NCBI GenBank assembly: GCA_019636275.1
Contig: JAHBXY010000081.1
Span: 1 to 39,999, forward strand
Length of the DNA: 39,999 nucleotides
DNA from: Planctomycetota bacterium
GTDB taxonomy: Bacteria; Planctomycetota; J058
Direction: 5' to 3'
Within the stretch, counting starts at the first letter, position 1, and the number at the start of each line of letters is the position of its first letter. Shown piece after piece: positions 15,501-22,932 of this stretch. The notes beneath the pieces are model-generated. The model ran no database searches and was not told the DNA's origin. It worked only from the letters and a program-made list of their open reading frames with translations. Both the position numbers and the translations under genes were made by a program.

Positions 15501-17178
15501 GGTCCAGCTCGACCCGGCCTTCGACGACCAGCACCTCGAGACGGCCGACGCGCTGTTCAAGCAGGTCCTGCGGCAGCGGCCGCGCTCGCTCGAGGCCAAG
15601 CGGGGGCAGGGGCTGGTGACGCTGCAGAAGCACGCGCGCACGCCGGACCGCGCGCAGCCCCGCCTGCAGGAGGCCTACGACGAGGACCCGCGCGACCCGT
15701 GGACCATGGCGGCGCTGGCGCGCGTGTTCGAGGAGCGGCAGCCGGAGAAGGCGCGCGTCCTGCGCGGCCGCGCGGCGCGCTTCGAGCGCGACGTGCGCCG
15801 CCGCGAGGGCTTCTACTTCGCCCGCGGCCTGCGCGAGGAGAAGCTCGCGCGCGAGCTCGACGGGGCGGCGCAGAGCCAGCACCTCGAGCTGGCGCGCGAC
15901 GCCTACCGGCGCGCCGCCTGGCTCGACCCGCTGCACACGCAGGCGATCGTCGGGCTGGCGTCGATCACCCACCTGCAGGGCGCGCGCACGCGCACCGACG
16001 CGCTGCTGAAGCGGGCCGGGCAGGTCAACGGCGGGTCGACGCAGGTGCTCGTCCTCACGGCGCTCCACCAGGCCTCGCGCGAGCTGCGCGAGCGCGAGCC
16101 GGCCAAGGCGCTCGACGCCGTGAGCGCGGCGCTGGCCAAGCGCGGCGAGACGCTCGAGCTCCTGGCGCAGCGGGCCTACCTGACGATCCGGGAGGCGCCG
16201 AACACGACCGAGGGCGAGACGGCGGCGACCAAGGTCGAGCTGGCGCTCTCGCGCTTCGACGAGCTGCGCCGGCGCGCCCCGTGGACGCTGGAGAACCTGC
16301 GGCACGAGCGCGAGATGCTCTCGGCGGCCATGGCCCCGCTGCCGGCGGGCGACCCGCTGCGGGCGCGCCTGCAGGAGCGCGACGAGGAGGTCCGCCGGCG
16401 GCAGTCCTCGCTCGGCCAGGAGATGGACGCCCGCGAGCGGGCGGCCGAGGAGCTGCGCCGCAAGGCCGAGGCGCGCCTGAACAGCCAGGACCCGCCGGGC
16501 GCCGTCCAGGCGGCGACCGACGCCACGCGCCGGGCGCCCTGGCGGGCGGACACGTGGGCCATGCTCGCGCGCGCCCGCGCGCGGACCGGCGACGTGTGGG
16601 CGGCGCTGGCGGCGGGGATCCGCGCCGCGCACACCGACGACCGCCACGCCGTGGCGCTGTTCGACCTCCTGCGCCACGCCTCGCGCCTGTCGGACGGCGA
16701 CCTGGCGCAGCACGCCGAGCGCATGGTGGCGATCGACCGCGACGCGCTGCCGTTCGAGCCCGACCTCGAGACCATGCTCCGCGCCGCGCCGCAGGTGGCG
16801 CGCGCGCTCGTGGCCCGGCCGGAGGTCGAGGTCGGCAAGCGCACGGCGGAGCAGCTCGAGACGCTGGTCAACCACGACCCGACGCTGATCGCGCCGCAGG
16901 TCCTCCTGGGCGTCCTGGCCTACGGCGCCGACCAGGACGAGCTGGCCCTGCAGAGCCTGCTGTTCGTCGCCGCCGTGCGCGACGACGCCGGCGAGGCCTA
17001 CTACCTCTCGGCGGTGGTGATCGCGAGCCAGAAGGGCGCCACGCACGCCGACCAGGTGCAGGCGGTCGAGTGGCTGCAGGCCGCGACGTTCCACGGGTTC
17101 GACTGGAGGGAGCGGGGCGCGAAGGAGCCGCGGCTCGACGCCCTGCGCAAGAGCCCGCTGTGGGAGCGCCTCAGGTAG
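12565..17178 (+). CDS. Ser/Thr protein kinase with Tyr/Gly/Gln-rich repeat and long TPR-like tail
   Basis: This is a 1537-residue protein. Residues 1-60 form a small helical domain (TADDIALGRLALQRGAVTRP). Residues 109-251 are a low-complexity repeat rich in Tyr, Gly, Gln and Ala. The kinase domain spans about 271-540: Gly loop ARGGMGAIYLG, K303 in AAVKVMLL, HRDLKPAN with catalytic D396, DFG with D414, and GTPYYLSPEQ. All catalytic residues are present, so it should be active. A transmembrane helix (PLIVGGSAALLVVAVTG, about 563-580) puts the remaining about 950 helical-repeat residues outside the cytoplasm; this segment looks like many TPRs. ATG 12565 has GAGGG 5 nt upstream; ATG 12544 is in frame. 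The gene ends 8 nt inside the convergent gene. Its substrate is unknown. Confidence 0.93.
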   Translation: MAELTADDIALGRLALQRGAVTRPQLDAAVALVRGGQAADLARALLRSGGVTVSQLEQLRGESPAGPSPAGQAPANGSPRPPGVGSEAMTLHDAEVTVGLDAPFSPGGAAYGPQASGYGGGGFGAQQAPTYGGGGYGPQGSTYGAGASAGFGAQGSAYGGQSPAYGPQGTAYGAQGAAYGPQGTAYGAQAYGGGAQGSAYGAPPGYDQGSAYGGSPSGYDPQGGGYGGYAPTGGHPAAGAYAPTDAYGSAPDPGGFGAAPGAPSTGVQEKVGPWEIEREIARGGMGAIYLGRHEQTQERAAVKVMLLGEAGASAKKVKRFLREIEANQKLVHPGIVRILDSGEWQGYPYFAMEFIEGKPLDRMLKDDLDLEIGMEILEAVARAVHYAHEQGIVHRDLKPANVIVQDDMQPKLTDFGLAKNADNQSVLTKTGAVIGTPYYLSPEQASGRSKDIDARADIYALGVIMYELATGRLPFVGQTTVELYNRIIHDEPVPPSRVKPQLTKALESVCLKAMAKHPEDRYPTAAALADDIRALLGGGTVSARPDGAAARAVKRLRRKGTVPLIVGGSAALLVVAVTGIFASYKHAQHKQYKVLLETELGQFDEGLERALRTADEQVAAGAKAVAQVHVPDALKAAATALEALDGMARSLEGVKLPENREPAAEKLKAREEAARDARAAALVLRARATMLGNEGDALTQAQDDLRTVLDQVKPDDPGALLAQGDLHVLGGRLNEALEQYRGALERADDLRAQLGRARALFLLESYGDAIPVLTQAIERLEKAEAAADAGLRARLLVERARTFLEMGEVDKARQDALAAGAAPGADWTARACLGEVLMRAGDRFAARDAFAEALAQAGPGAASAGPLVARAEALLGAGLLAEALEDARSAVEQDPGSLLALVVKAEAEEALLHLKDAARDAEAVTLRTHARDWRLNARAERVLARVHATNGNAKEAHDHARKAHTLDEASSAGRLLLAMVQLDPAFDDQHLETADALFKQVLRQRPRSLEAKRGQGLVTLQKHARTPDRAQPRLQEAYDEDPRDPWTMAALARVFEERQPEKARVLRGRAARFERDVRRREGFYFARGLREEKLARELDGAAQSQHLELARDAYRRAAWLDPLHTQAIVGLASITHLQGARTRTDALLKRAGQVNGGSTQVLVLTALHQASRELREREPAKALDAVSAALAKRGETLELLAQRAYLTIREAPNTTEGETAATKVELALSRFDELRRRAPWTLENLRHEREMLSAAMAPLPAGDPLRARLQERDEEVRRRQSSLGQEMDARERAAEELRRKAEARLNSQDPPGAVQAATDATRRAPWRADTWAMLARARARTGDVWAALAAGIRAAHTDDRHAVALFDLLRHASRLSDGDLAQHAERMVAIDRDALPFEPDLETMLRAAPQVARALVARPEVEVGKRTAEQLETLVNHDPTLIAPQVLLGVLAYGADQDELALQSLLFVAAVRDDAGEAYYLSAVVIASQKGATHADQVQAVEWLQAATFHGFDWRERGAKEPRLDALRKSPLWERLR
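13054..13131 (+). repeat. 21-bp coding tandem repeat in the kinase gene
   Basis: Three full 21-bp units and one partial unit encode alternating AYGPQGT and AYGAQGA heptapeptides. They sit in a longer degenerate Tyr-Gly repeat zone (12889-13317). The units at 13054 and 13096 are identical, indicating recent duplication and a likely length-variable site. Confidence 0.85.
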
Positions 17179-17746
17179 TCGCGTCGCCGTCCGGGGCCGG
17201 CGGGAACGGGAGCCAGTCGATGGCCTCGACGCCCTGCAGGCGCCAGCCGGCGCGCGCGAGCTCGCGCACGACGACGACCAGCCCGGCGCCGAGCGTCGGC
17301 CCGGTGACCGCGTCGCGGAGGGTGCGCAGGAGCGCGCGGGCCTCCTGCGAGGGCGACAGCGCCTTGAACGGCAGGGCCAGGAGGGCCCGCCGCCAGCGCG
17401 GAAGGTGAACGAGCCGCTCCTCGAGCGCCGGCGCGGCCCCGTGGGCCCACGCGGCCTCGAGCACCTGCTCGAGCGGGGCGCCGTCGGCGATGTGCGCCTC
17501 GACCGCGCCGTCGATCGCCTGGACCAGGGCCAGCGCCTCGTCGACGGACCCGGCCTCGAGCAGCCCGGCGAGCACCAGGAGCTTGAACAGGCCCACCGGC
17601 CTGCCCGACGGGTGGGCGCCCGCGACGCGGATCCCGGCCGCCTGGGCCAGCGACGGGCCGGGCGGCTCGTCGAGCCACCAGCCGAGGGCCTCGCGCACGG
17701 CCTCGGCGCGGCCGGGGGCGACGGCCGGCGCGGCGTGCGGCGTCAT
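17171..17746 (-). CDS. Unknown helical protein, coupled to the upstream minus-strand gene
   Basis: This is a 191-residue protein starting MTPHAAPAVAPGRAEAVREA. The ATG at 17746 overlaps the stop of the upstream gene in TTTAATG (stop TAA and start ATG share one A), so I treat it as a separate coupled gene. It is mostly helical, with repeated Ala/Leu helices such as PVGLFKLLVLAGLLEAGSVDEAL, and ends with DWLPFPPAPDGDATT. There is no signal, membrane helix or catalytic motif. An in-frame GTG at 17824 would extend it with a Pro/Gly/Ala linker but through a TTA codon, which is very unusual here. It may instead be the C-terminal domain of the upstream protein separated by a frameshift. The 3' end overlaps the convergent kinase gene by 8 nt. 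Confidence 0.7.
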   Translation of the reverse strand: MTPHAAPAVAPGRAEAVREALGWWLDEPPGPSLAQAAGIRVAGAHPSGRPVGLFKLLVLAGLLEAGSVDEALALVQAIDGAVEAHIADGAPLEQVLEAAWAHGAAPALEERLVHLPRWRRALLALPFKALSPSQEARALLRTLRDAVTGPTLGAGLVVVVRELARAGWRLQGVEAIDWLPFPPAPDGDATT

Positions 17747-19164
17747 TAAACCGGCCGGGCGACCGGCGCCGGCCGGGCGAGGCGCCTGGAGACCACCAGC
17801 GCCGCCGACGCTGCCGAGGTCCACCGGGGCTGCCGACGCGCCGGGGCCGCCAGCCTTGCCGCGGCCGGGGGCGCCAGGCGCGGAGGGCGGCGCTCGGGAG
17901 GTCGGTAGGCGCGGCCGCCGCGGGGCCGGCTGCGTGGGAGCCGCCGCCGGCGCCGGTGCGCCGACACCGGCGCAGGTCGCGTCGCGGCCGCCACCACCGG
18001 CGCGGAACGCGACGCGCCGTCGCGGGCGTCGTCGTCTCCCGCAGCGTCGTCCCCGGCCTCGTCGGCGGCGCCGGGCCCGTCCTCGTCGCCGCCCGCGTCG
18101 GGCTGGCCGAGGTCGAGCGTGGCCAGGCCGCGCGTGAGCGCGCCCAGGCCCCCGGGCTCGCGGCGCCAGTAGGCCTCGGCGTCGGGGGCGGCCAGCGCGC
18201 TGGGCGGCAGGTCCAACCCCTCGCCGTCGAGGTCCTCGTCGTCGCCCGGGTCGTCGTCGCTGAGGTCGTCGTCGCTGGCGTCGTCGTCACCGGCGGGACC
18301 GTCGTCGCGGTCCTCGCGGTCCTCGCGGACGGCGACGGGCGGCGCCGGCCGGGCCGGGGCCGCCTCGGGCTCGTCGTCGGCCACGGCCTCCGGCTCGTCG
18401 TCGTCGTCCGGCTCCTCCTCGTCGTCGCGCGTCAGGAGCTCCTCGAGCGGCATCTCGACCAGGTAGGCGCAGATCTCGCGCGCCGCGGCGCCCGCCTTGT
18501 GGCGGAAGCCGACCTTCTTCAGGCCGCCCAGCCACTCGAGCCAGGTGATCCAGCCCTCGAGCTGCTGCATGTTCGGCCGCACGCCCTCGAAGGACGCCGA
18601 CCCGATCCGCCGCATGAGCTCGGTCGGGGCGAGGAAGCCGTCGGCGATCTCGCGCAGGGCGAACATCGACAAGTAGGGGTTCAGCTCGGTGAAGCGCTCC
18701 AGCAGGGCGCGCAGGAAGGGGTCGGTCTCGGGCGCCGGCGGCCCGAGCGCCGGCCCGCCGTCGCCGTCAGCCCCTTCGGGCAGGTCGTCGTCGTCCAGAC
18801 GCCCGCGCGGCGCCGGCCGCGCCGCGCGCCCGGTCGGCGCCGAGCGCGGCATGTCGCGCCCCGGGCCGCGCTCGAGCGCCGCGGCCTGCGCCTTCTGCGC
18901 CGCCGCCTCGGCCGCCTCGAGCGCCTCGATCAGCTCGTCGCCGACCTCGCTCAGGGCCACGTCGCGCCCCCGGCGCTCGAAGCCCAGGAGCTGCTCCCCG
19001 AAGGCGATGAACCGCCGCTCGAAGACCTTCCGGGTCCTGAGCCACTTGGCGTACTTCCGCTCGCCGAGCCCCGGCTGGACGGTGCGCAGCCACTCCTTGA
19101 GGAGCACGTAGTGCCACTCCCAGCGCTTGCCGGGCACCGTCGGGTAGTCGATCCGCTGGGGCAT
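17746..19164 (-). CDS. Unknown protein with acidic middle and Arg/Pro-rich tail, possibly frameshifted
   Basis: This is a 472-residue protein starting MPQRIDYPTVPGKRWEWHYV. An N-terminal helical region (about 1-90) and a second folded region (about 140-245, with LNPYLSMFALREIADGFLAP) are separated by a polar linker. Residues about 250-375 are very acidic (Asp/Glu runs). The last about 95 residues turn Arg/Pro-rich, and G/C preference at the third codon position disappears there (17746 to about 18030), as expected if this part is read out of frame. No known domain was recognised. The folded segments could be winged-helix-like, but this is a guess. It has a GAGGG site and a TAGGAT hexamer 17 nt before the ATG, and diverges from glyQ. 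Confidence 0.75.
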   Translation of the reverse strand: MPQRIDYPTVPGKRWEWHYVLLKEWLRTVQPGLGERKYAKWLRTRKVFERRFIAFGEQLLGFERRGRDVALSEVGDELIEALEAAEAAAQKAQAAALERGPGRDMPRSAPTGRAARPAPRGRLDDDDLPEGADGDGGPALGPPAPETDPFLRALLERFTELNPYLSMFALREIADGFLAPTELMRRIGSASFEGVRPNMQQLEGWITWLEWLGGLKKVGFRHKAGAAAREICAYLVEMPLEELLTRDDEEEPDDDDEPEAVADDEPEAAPARPAPPVAVREDREDRDDGPAGDDDASDDDLSDDDPGDDEDLDGEGLDLPPSALAAPDAEAYWRREPGGLGALTRGLATLDLGQPDAGGDEDGPGAADEAGDDAAGDDDARDGASRSAPVVAAATRPAPVSAHRRRRRLPRSRPRGGRAYRPPERRPPRLAPPAAARLAAPARRQPRWTSAASAALVVSRRLARPAPVARPV

Positions 19165-19181
19165 GGCTCCCTCGGCGTGGA

Positions 19182-19203
19182 ATCCTAACACCGGTGATAT
19201 AGT
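19182..19203. promoter_or_regulatory. Back-to-back divergent promoters around an 8-bp palindrome (glyQ side plus, 19164 gene minus)
   Basis: On the minus strand TAGGAT (19182-19187) faces the gene at 19164. On the plus strand TATAGT (19198-19203) lies 24 nt before the glyQ GTG. Exactly between them is the perfect palindrome CACCGGTG (19189-19196). The hexamers are 10 bp apart, so the two polymerases could not occupy both sites together. Confidence 0.4.
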
Positions 19204-19227
19204 CGCCGCCCCCGAGGAGGAGGCGCC

Positions 19228-20124
19228 GTGGCCCTCAGCTTCCAGGAGATCGTGCTCGCCCTGCAGACCTACTGGTCGAAGCAGGGCTGCCTGGTCGTCC
19301 AGCCGTACGACACCCCCAAGGGCGCCGGCACGCTCAACCCGCACACCTTCCTGCGCGCCCTCGGCCCCGAGCCCTGGCGCGCGGCCTACGTCGAGCCCTC
19401 GCGCCGCCCCAAGGACGGCCGCTACGGCGAGAACCCGTTCCGCCTGCAGCACTACTACCAGTTCCAGTGCATCGTGAAGCCCGCCCCGGACGACGCGCAG
19501 GCGCTCTACGAGGGCAGCCTCCGGGCGCTCGGGGTCGACACGGTCCAGCACGACCTGCGCTACGTCGAGGACGACTGGGAGCAGGCGACCTTCGGCTGCG
19601 CGGGCCTCGGCTGGGAGGTGTGGCTCGACGGCATGGAGGTGTCGCAGTTCACCTACTTCCAGCAGGTGGGCGGCCTGGAGGTGGACCCGATCACCTTCGA
19701 GATCACGTACGGCCTCGAGCGCCTCGCCATGTTCATCCAGGGCGTCACGAGCGTGTTCGACCTCACCTGGTCGCCCGGCGTGACGTACGGCGACGTGCAC
19801 CTCGAGACCGAGCAGCAGGGCTCGCGCTTCAACTTCGAGGAGGCCGACGTCGAGCTGCTCCTGCGCCGCTTCGAGGAGGACTACGGCGAGGCCTTCCGCC
19901 TGCTCGTCCTCGAGCGCCCGCTGGTGTACGCGGCCTACGACCACGTGCTCCAGTGCTCGCACGCCTTCAACCTGCTGCAGGCCCGCGGCGCGATCTCCGT
20001 CGCCCAGCGGCAGGTCTACATCAACCGCATCCGCACCCTGGCCCAGCGCACCGCCGAGGCGTACGTGCAGCTCCGCCAGGAGATGGGCCACCCGCTGCTG
20101 CGCGGCCAGCGGCAGGCGGTCTAG
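19228..20124 (+). CDS. glyQ: Glycine--tRNA ligase alpha subunit
   Basis: This is the 298-residue catalytic alpha subunit of the bacterial alpha2beta2 glycyl-tRNA synthetase, which activates glycine with ATP and charges tRNA-Gly together with GlyS. Typical blocks are SFQEIVLALQTYWSKQGCLV at the start, GAGTLNPHTFLRALGPEPW, AYVEPSRRP.DGRYGENPFR, LQHYYQFQ and TYFQQVGG. The class II core is complete. The GTG at 19228 follows a strong GAGGAGGAGG. glyS starts 9 nt after the stop. The divergent promoter lies 25-46 nt upstream. Confidence 0.98.
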   Translation: MALSFQEIVLALQTYWSKQGCLVVQPYDTPKGAGTLNPHTFLRALGPEPWRAAYVEPSRRPKDGRYGENPFRLQHYYQFQCIVKPAPDDAQALYEGSLRALGVDTVQHDLRYVEDDWEQATFGCAGLGWEVWLDGMEVSQFTYFQQVGGLEVDPITFEITYGLERLAMFIQGVTSVFDLTWSPGVTYGDVHLETEQQGSRFNFEEADVELLLRRFEEDYGEAFRLLVLERPLVYAAYDHVLQCSHAFNLLQARGAISVAQRQVYINRIRTLAQRTAEAYVQLRQEMGHPLLRGQRQAV

Positions 20125-20133
20125 GAGCTTTCC

Positions 20134-22314
20134 ATGCCCGACCTGCTGATCGAGCTCGGGACCGAGGAGGTCCCGGCGAGCTACCTCGACCGGGCCCTGC
20201 CCGAGCTGAAGAGGATCGTCACCCAGGGCCTCGCCGAGGTCGGCCTCGCGCCGCGCGAGGTCGAGGTCGCCGGCACCCCGCGCCGGATCGCGCTGTGGGC
20301 GGGCGACCTGCCCGACCGGCAGCCCGACGTCGTCGAGGAGAAGACCGGCCCCTCGGAGCAGGCCGCCTACAAGGACGGCCAGCCGACGACGGCGGCGGTC
20401 AAGTTCGCCGAGTCCATGGGCGTCGCCGTCGCGGCGCTCGAGTGGCGCGAGGTGACCAAGGGCAAGAAGACGACGCGCTACCTGTACGCCGCGCGCAAGG
20501 TCGCCGGCCGGCCGACGCTCGAGGTGCTCGCCGAGCGCCTGCCCGGCTTCATCGAGGCGATCCCGTTCAAGAAGAGCATGCGCTGGGTGCCCGGGGCCAA
20601 GGTGCGCTTCGCCCGGCCGGTGCGGCGGATCACGGCCCTGCTGGGGGCCGAGGTCGTGCCGTTCACCTGGGCCGGCGTGCGCAGTGACCGCGTCGTCCAG
20701 GGCCACCGCTTCCTCGACCCCGAGCCGTTCGCCCTGCGCGACGCATCGTGGAAGGCCTACGTCGACCGCCTGCGCGAGGCGCACGTCCTCGTCGTGCCGG
20801 CGGAGCGGCGCAAGGTCGTCGACGAGGGGCTCCGGAAGCACGTCCCGCCCGAGGCGCTCGCGGCGCGGCAGCACCTCGTCGACGAGGTGACGAACCTCGT
20901 CGAGTGGCCGCTCGTCGACGCCGGCCGCTTCGAGGAGCGCTACCTGCGCCTGCCGCCGGTCGTGGTCGAGGAGGCCATGACCGGGCACCAGCGCTACTTC
21001 CCCATCCCCGAGGGCGAGCGGCTCCAGCCGCGCTTCGCCTACGTGGCCAACCGCCCGTTCGACCCGGTCATCCGCGCCGGCAACGAGCGGGTGCTCGCCG
21101 CGCGCCTGCACGACGCGCTGTTCTTCTTCGAGCAGGACCAGAAGGTCCCGCTCGACCAGCGCGTCGAGCGCCTCGACGAGGTCGTGTTCATGCAGGAGCT
21201 CGGCACCTACCGGGCCCGCATCGACCGCATCGACCACGTGGCCCTCGAGGTCGCGCGCGTGGCCGGCTGGATCCCGCCTACGATGACGTCGCCCGGGACC
21301 GGGCAGCGGATCACGCGCCCGCAGGGGCCCGAGGCGACGCTCGCCCTCCACGTCCACCTCGCGGCGCAGCTCGCGCGCACGGACCTGACCACCGACATCG
21401 TGCAGGAGTTCCCCGGGCTCCAGGGCGAGATGGGCAGCATCTACGCCCGGCTCCAGGGCCAGCCGGCGGCCGTGGCCGACGCGATCCGCGAGGCCTACCT
21501 GCCGCGCAGCGAGGGCGGCCCCCTGCCCGCCTCGCAGGTGGGGATCTGCCTGTCGGTCGCCGACAAGCTGGACACGATCGCCTGCGCCTGGGCCACGGGG
21601 CGCGCGCCCACCGGGAGCAAGGACCCGTTCATGGTCCGCCGCTCGGTGCTCGGCGTCCTGCGCATCCTGCGCGAGCGCGGCGTCGACGGCGGCTACGCGC
21701 CGCTGGTCCGCACGGCGATCGCGCAGCTCCCCGCCTCGCTCGGGGCCGACGCCGCCGCGCTCGAGGCGGCGATCCTCGACTACTTCCGCCAGCGCCTCGA
21801 GGTGCTCATGGTCGAGGCCGACCGCGAGCGGCACCCGGTCGACCTCGTGCGCGCCGTCCTGGGCTCGGGCGCCGACCCGACGAACGTGGTCGACGCCTGG
21901 GCGCGGCTCGAGGCGCTCGTGGCCCTCGCGGGCGACGCGCGCTTCAAGCGGCTATTCGAGCTGGTCGAGCGCACCCGCAACATCACGGCCAAGAGCGGCG
22001 AGGGCGTCGACCTGCAGGACGTCGACGAGGCCAGCCTCGAGCACCCGGCCGAGCAGGCCCTGCACGCGGCCCTCGGCGGGTGCCGCGAGCAGGTGACCGC
22101 CCTCGTGGCGCAGCGCCGCTACGTCGACGCCGGCACGCTCTACGCCGAGCGGCTGGCCGAGGTCGTGCACACCTTCTTCGAGCCGGCGCCCCGCGGCGTG
22201 TTCGTGCTCGACGAGGACGCGCGCAAGCGCAAGAACCGCCTCGCCCTGCTCAAGCAGGTCCACGCGCTGCTCGCGGCCGGCTTCGCCGACCTGGCGCTCG
22301 TCCAGAAGGCCTGA
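20134..22314 (+). CDS. glyS: Glycine--tRNA ligase beta subunit
   Basis: This 726-residue beta subunit binds and positions tRNA-Gly for the alpha subunit. It starts with the family hallmark MPDLLIELGTEEVPASYL. Other matches are KKTTRYLY, GHRFL, VVVEEAMTGHQRYFPI, HDALFFFEQDQKVPL, the HD-domain-like centre and the C-terminal anticodon-binding region ending KRKNRLALLKQVHALL. Its length is normal for the family (about 690-730). The ATG at 20134 follows TAGGAGC, whose TAG is the glyQ stop. There is no sign of damage. Confidence 0.98.
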   Translation: MPDLLIELGTEEVPASYLDRALPELKRIVTQGLAEVGLAPREVEVAGTPRRIALWAGDLPDRQPDVVEEKTGPSEQAAYKDGQPTTAAVKFAESMGVAVAALEWREVTKGKKTTRYLYAARKVAGRPTLEVLAERLPGFIEAIPFKKSMRWVPGAKVRFARPVRRITALLGAEVVPFTWAGVRSDRVVQGHRFLDPEPFALRDASWKAYVDRLREAHVLVVPAERRKVVDEGLRKHVPPEALAARQHLVDEVTNLVEWPLVDAGRFEERYLRLPPVVVEEAMTGHQRYFPIPEGERLQPRFAYVANRPFDPVIRAGNERVLAARLHDALFFFEQDQKVPLDQRVERLDEVVFMQELGTYRARIDRIDHVALEVARVAGWIPPTMTSPGTGQRITRPQGPEATLALHVHLAAQLARTDLTTDIVQEFPGLQGEMGSIYARLQGQPAAVADAIREAYLPRSEGGPLPASQVGICLSVADKLDTIACAWATGRAPTGSKDPFMVRRSVLGVLRILRERGVDGGYAPLVRTAIAQLPASLGADAAALEAAILDYFRQRLEVLMVEADRERHPVDLVRAVLGSGADPTNVVDAWARLEALVALAGDARFKRLFELVERTRNITAKSGEGVDLQDVDEASLEHPAEQALHAALGGCREQVTALVAQRRYVDAGTLYAERLAEVVHTFFEPAPRGVFVLDEDARKRKNRLALLKQVHALLAAGFADLALVQKA

Positions 22315-22345
22315 GCCGGGGCCTCGGATCGGCCCGCCCGGGTGC

Positions 22346-22351
22346 TATGGT
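22346..22351 (+). promoter_or_regulatory. Candidate -10 hexamer for the 173-residue gene
   Basis: TATGGT lies 31 nt before the ATG at 22383, with GGGGGAA between as a ribosome site. It is the same arrangement as at 27337, 32071, 33275 and 36835. Confidence 0.4.
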
Positions 22352-22382
22352 TCGATCGGGCCCTGCGGCCGGGGGAACGACG

Positions 22383-22904
22383 ATGAACGTCTCCGATCTG
22401 CGGCGCCAGTGGCGCGAGTTCAAGAAGGCCTTCGACACCCACCTCGGCCCCGTGCTCGGGCCACGCTGGGCGTCCAAGGCCTTCACCCTGGGCCTGGGCC
22501 CGGTCCTCGACGACCTGACGAAGAGCTACAAGCAGACCGTCGACGCCTGGGACAAGGCCTCGAGCTTCATCCCGCAGGCCGACAAGGGCGAGATGAGCGC
22601 GATCAACGAGGTCCAGCGGAAGATGGCCAGCGTGGTGAAGCACGCCGGCGAGGTCCGCGAGCACGCCGGCAAGGCGCAGCGGATGCTCGACGCCTACCAG
22701 GACGTGCTCCAGCAGGGGCTCAACGACGCCCTGCGCCGCGGGTCCCTGCTCCCGGCCCACCAGGAGGCGTTCCGCAAGGCCTTCGGCTCGCTGAGCGTCA
22801 TGCGCGCCCACGTCGAGCACGCCATGGAGCGCGCGACGACCTACTACGGCCGCAACGCGGAGTTCTGGCAGGGGGAGTACCGCAAGCGCCTCCAGCGCCG
22901 CTGA
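22383..22904 (+). CDS. Unknown helical protein, about 173 residues
   Basis: It starts MNVSDLRRQWREFKKAFDTH and ends GEYRKRLQRR. It is all-helical, with amphipathic segments (EMSAINEVQRKMASVVKHAG and AYQDVLQQGLNDALRRG) and no Cys, signal peptide or membrane helix. The sequence looks like a helical bundle with aromatic clusters near both ends, and codon bias is strongly coding. It lies between glyS and mnmG with its own likely promoter, so the tRNA-related neighbours are only weak evidence for function. I do not recognise the family. Confidence 0.85.
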   Translation: MNVSDLRRQWREFKKAFDTHLGPVLGPRWASKAFTLGLGPVLDDLTKSYKQTVDAWDKASSFIPQADKGEMSAINEVQRKMASVVKHAGEVREHAGKAQRMLDAYQDVLQQGLNDALRRGSLLPAHQEAFRKAFGSLSVMRAHVEHAMERATTYYGRNAEFWQGEYRKRLQRR

Positions 22905-22917
22905 CGCCGGTCGCCGG

Positions 22918-22923
22918 TAAGAT
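22918..22923 (+). promoter_or_regulatory. Candidate -10 for a short-leader or leaderless mnmG transcript
   Basis: TAAGAT ends 9 nt before the mnmG ATG at 22933. No ribosome site fits between them. Transcription would begin within about 3 nt of the start codon. Confidence 0.35.
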
Positions 22924-22932
22924 CGACCGGCC

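Noticed and set aside
12700..17094. A 1464-codon open frame antisense to the kinase gene
   Set aside because: It is a by-product of extreme GC content. The sense frame has kinase motifs and G/C third positions, while the antisense product is low-complexity with no domain.
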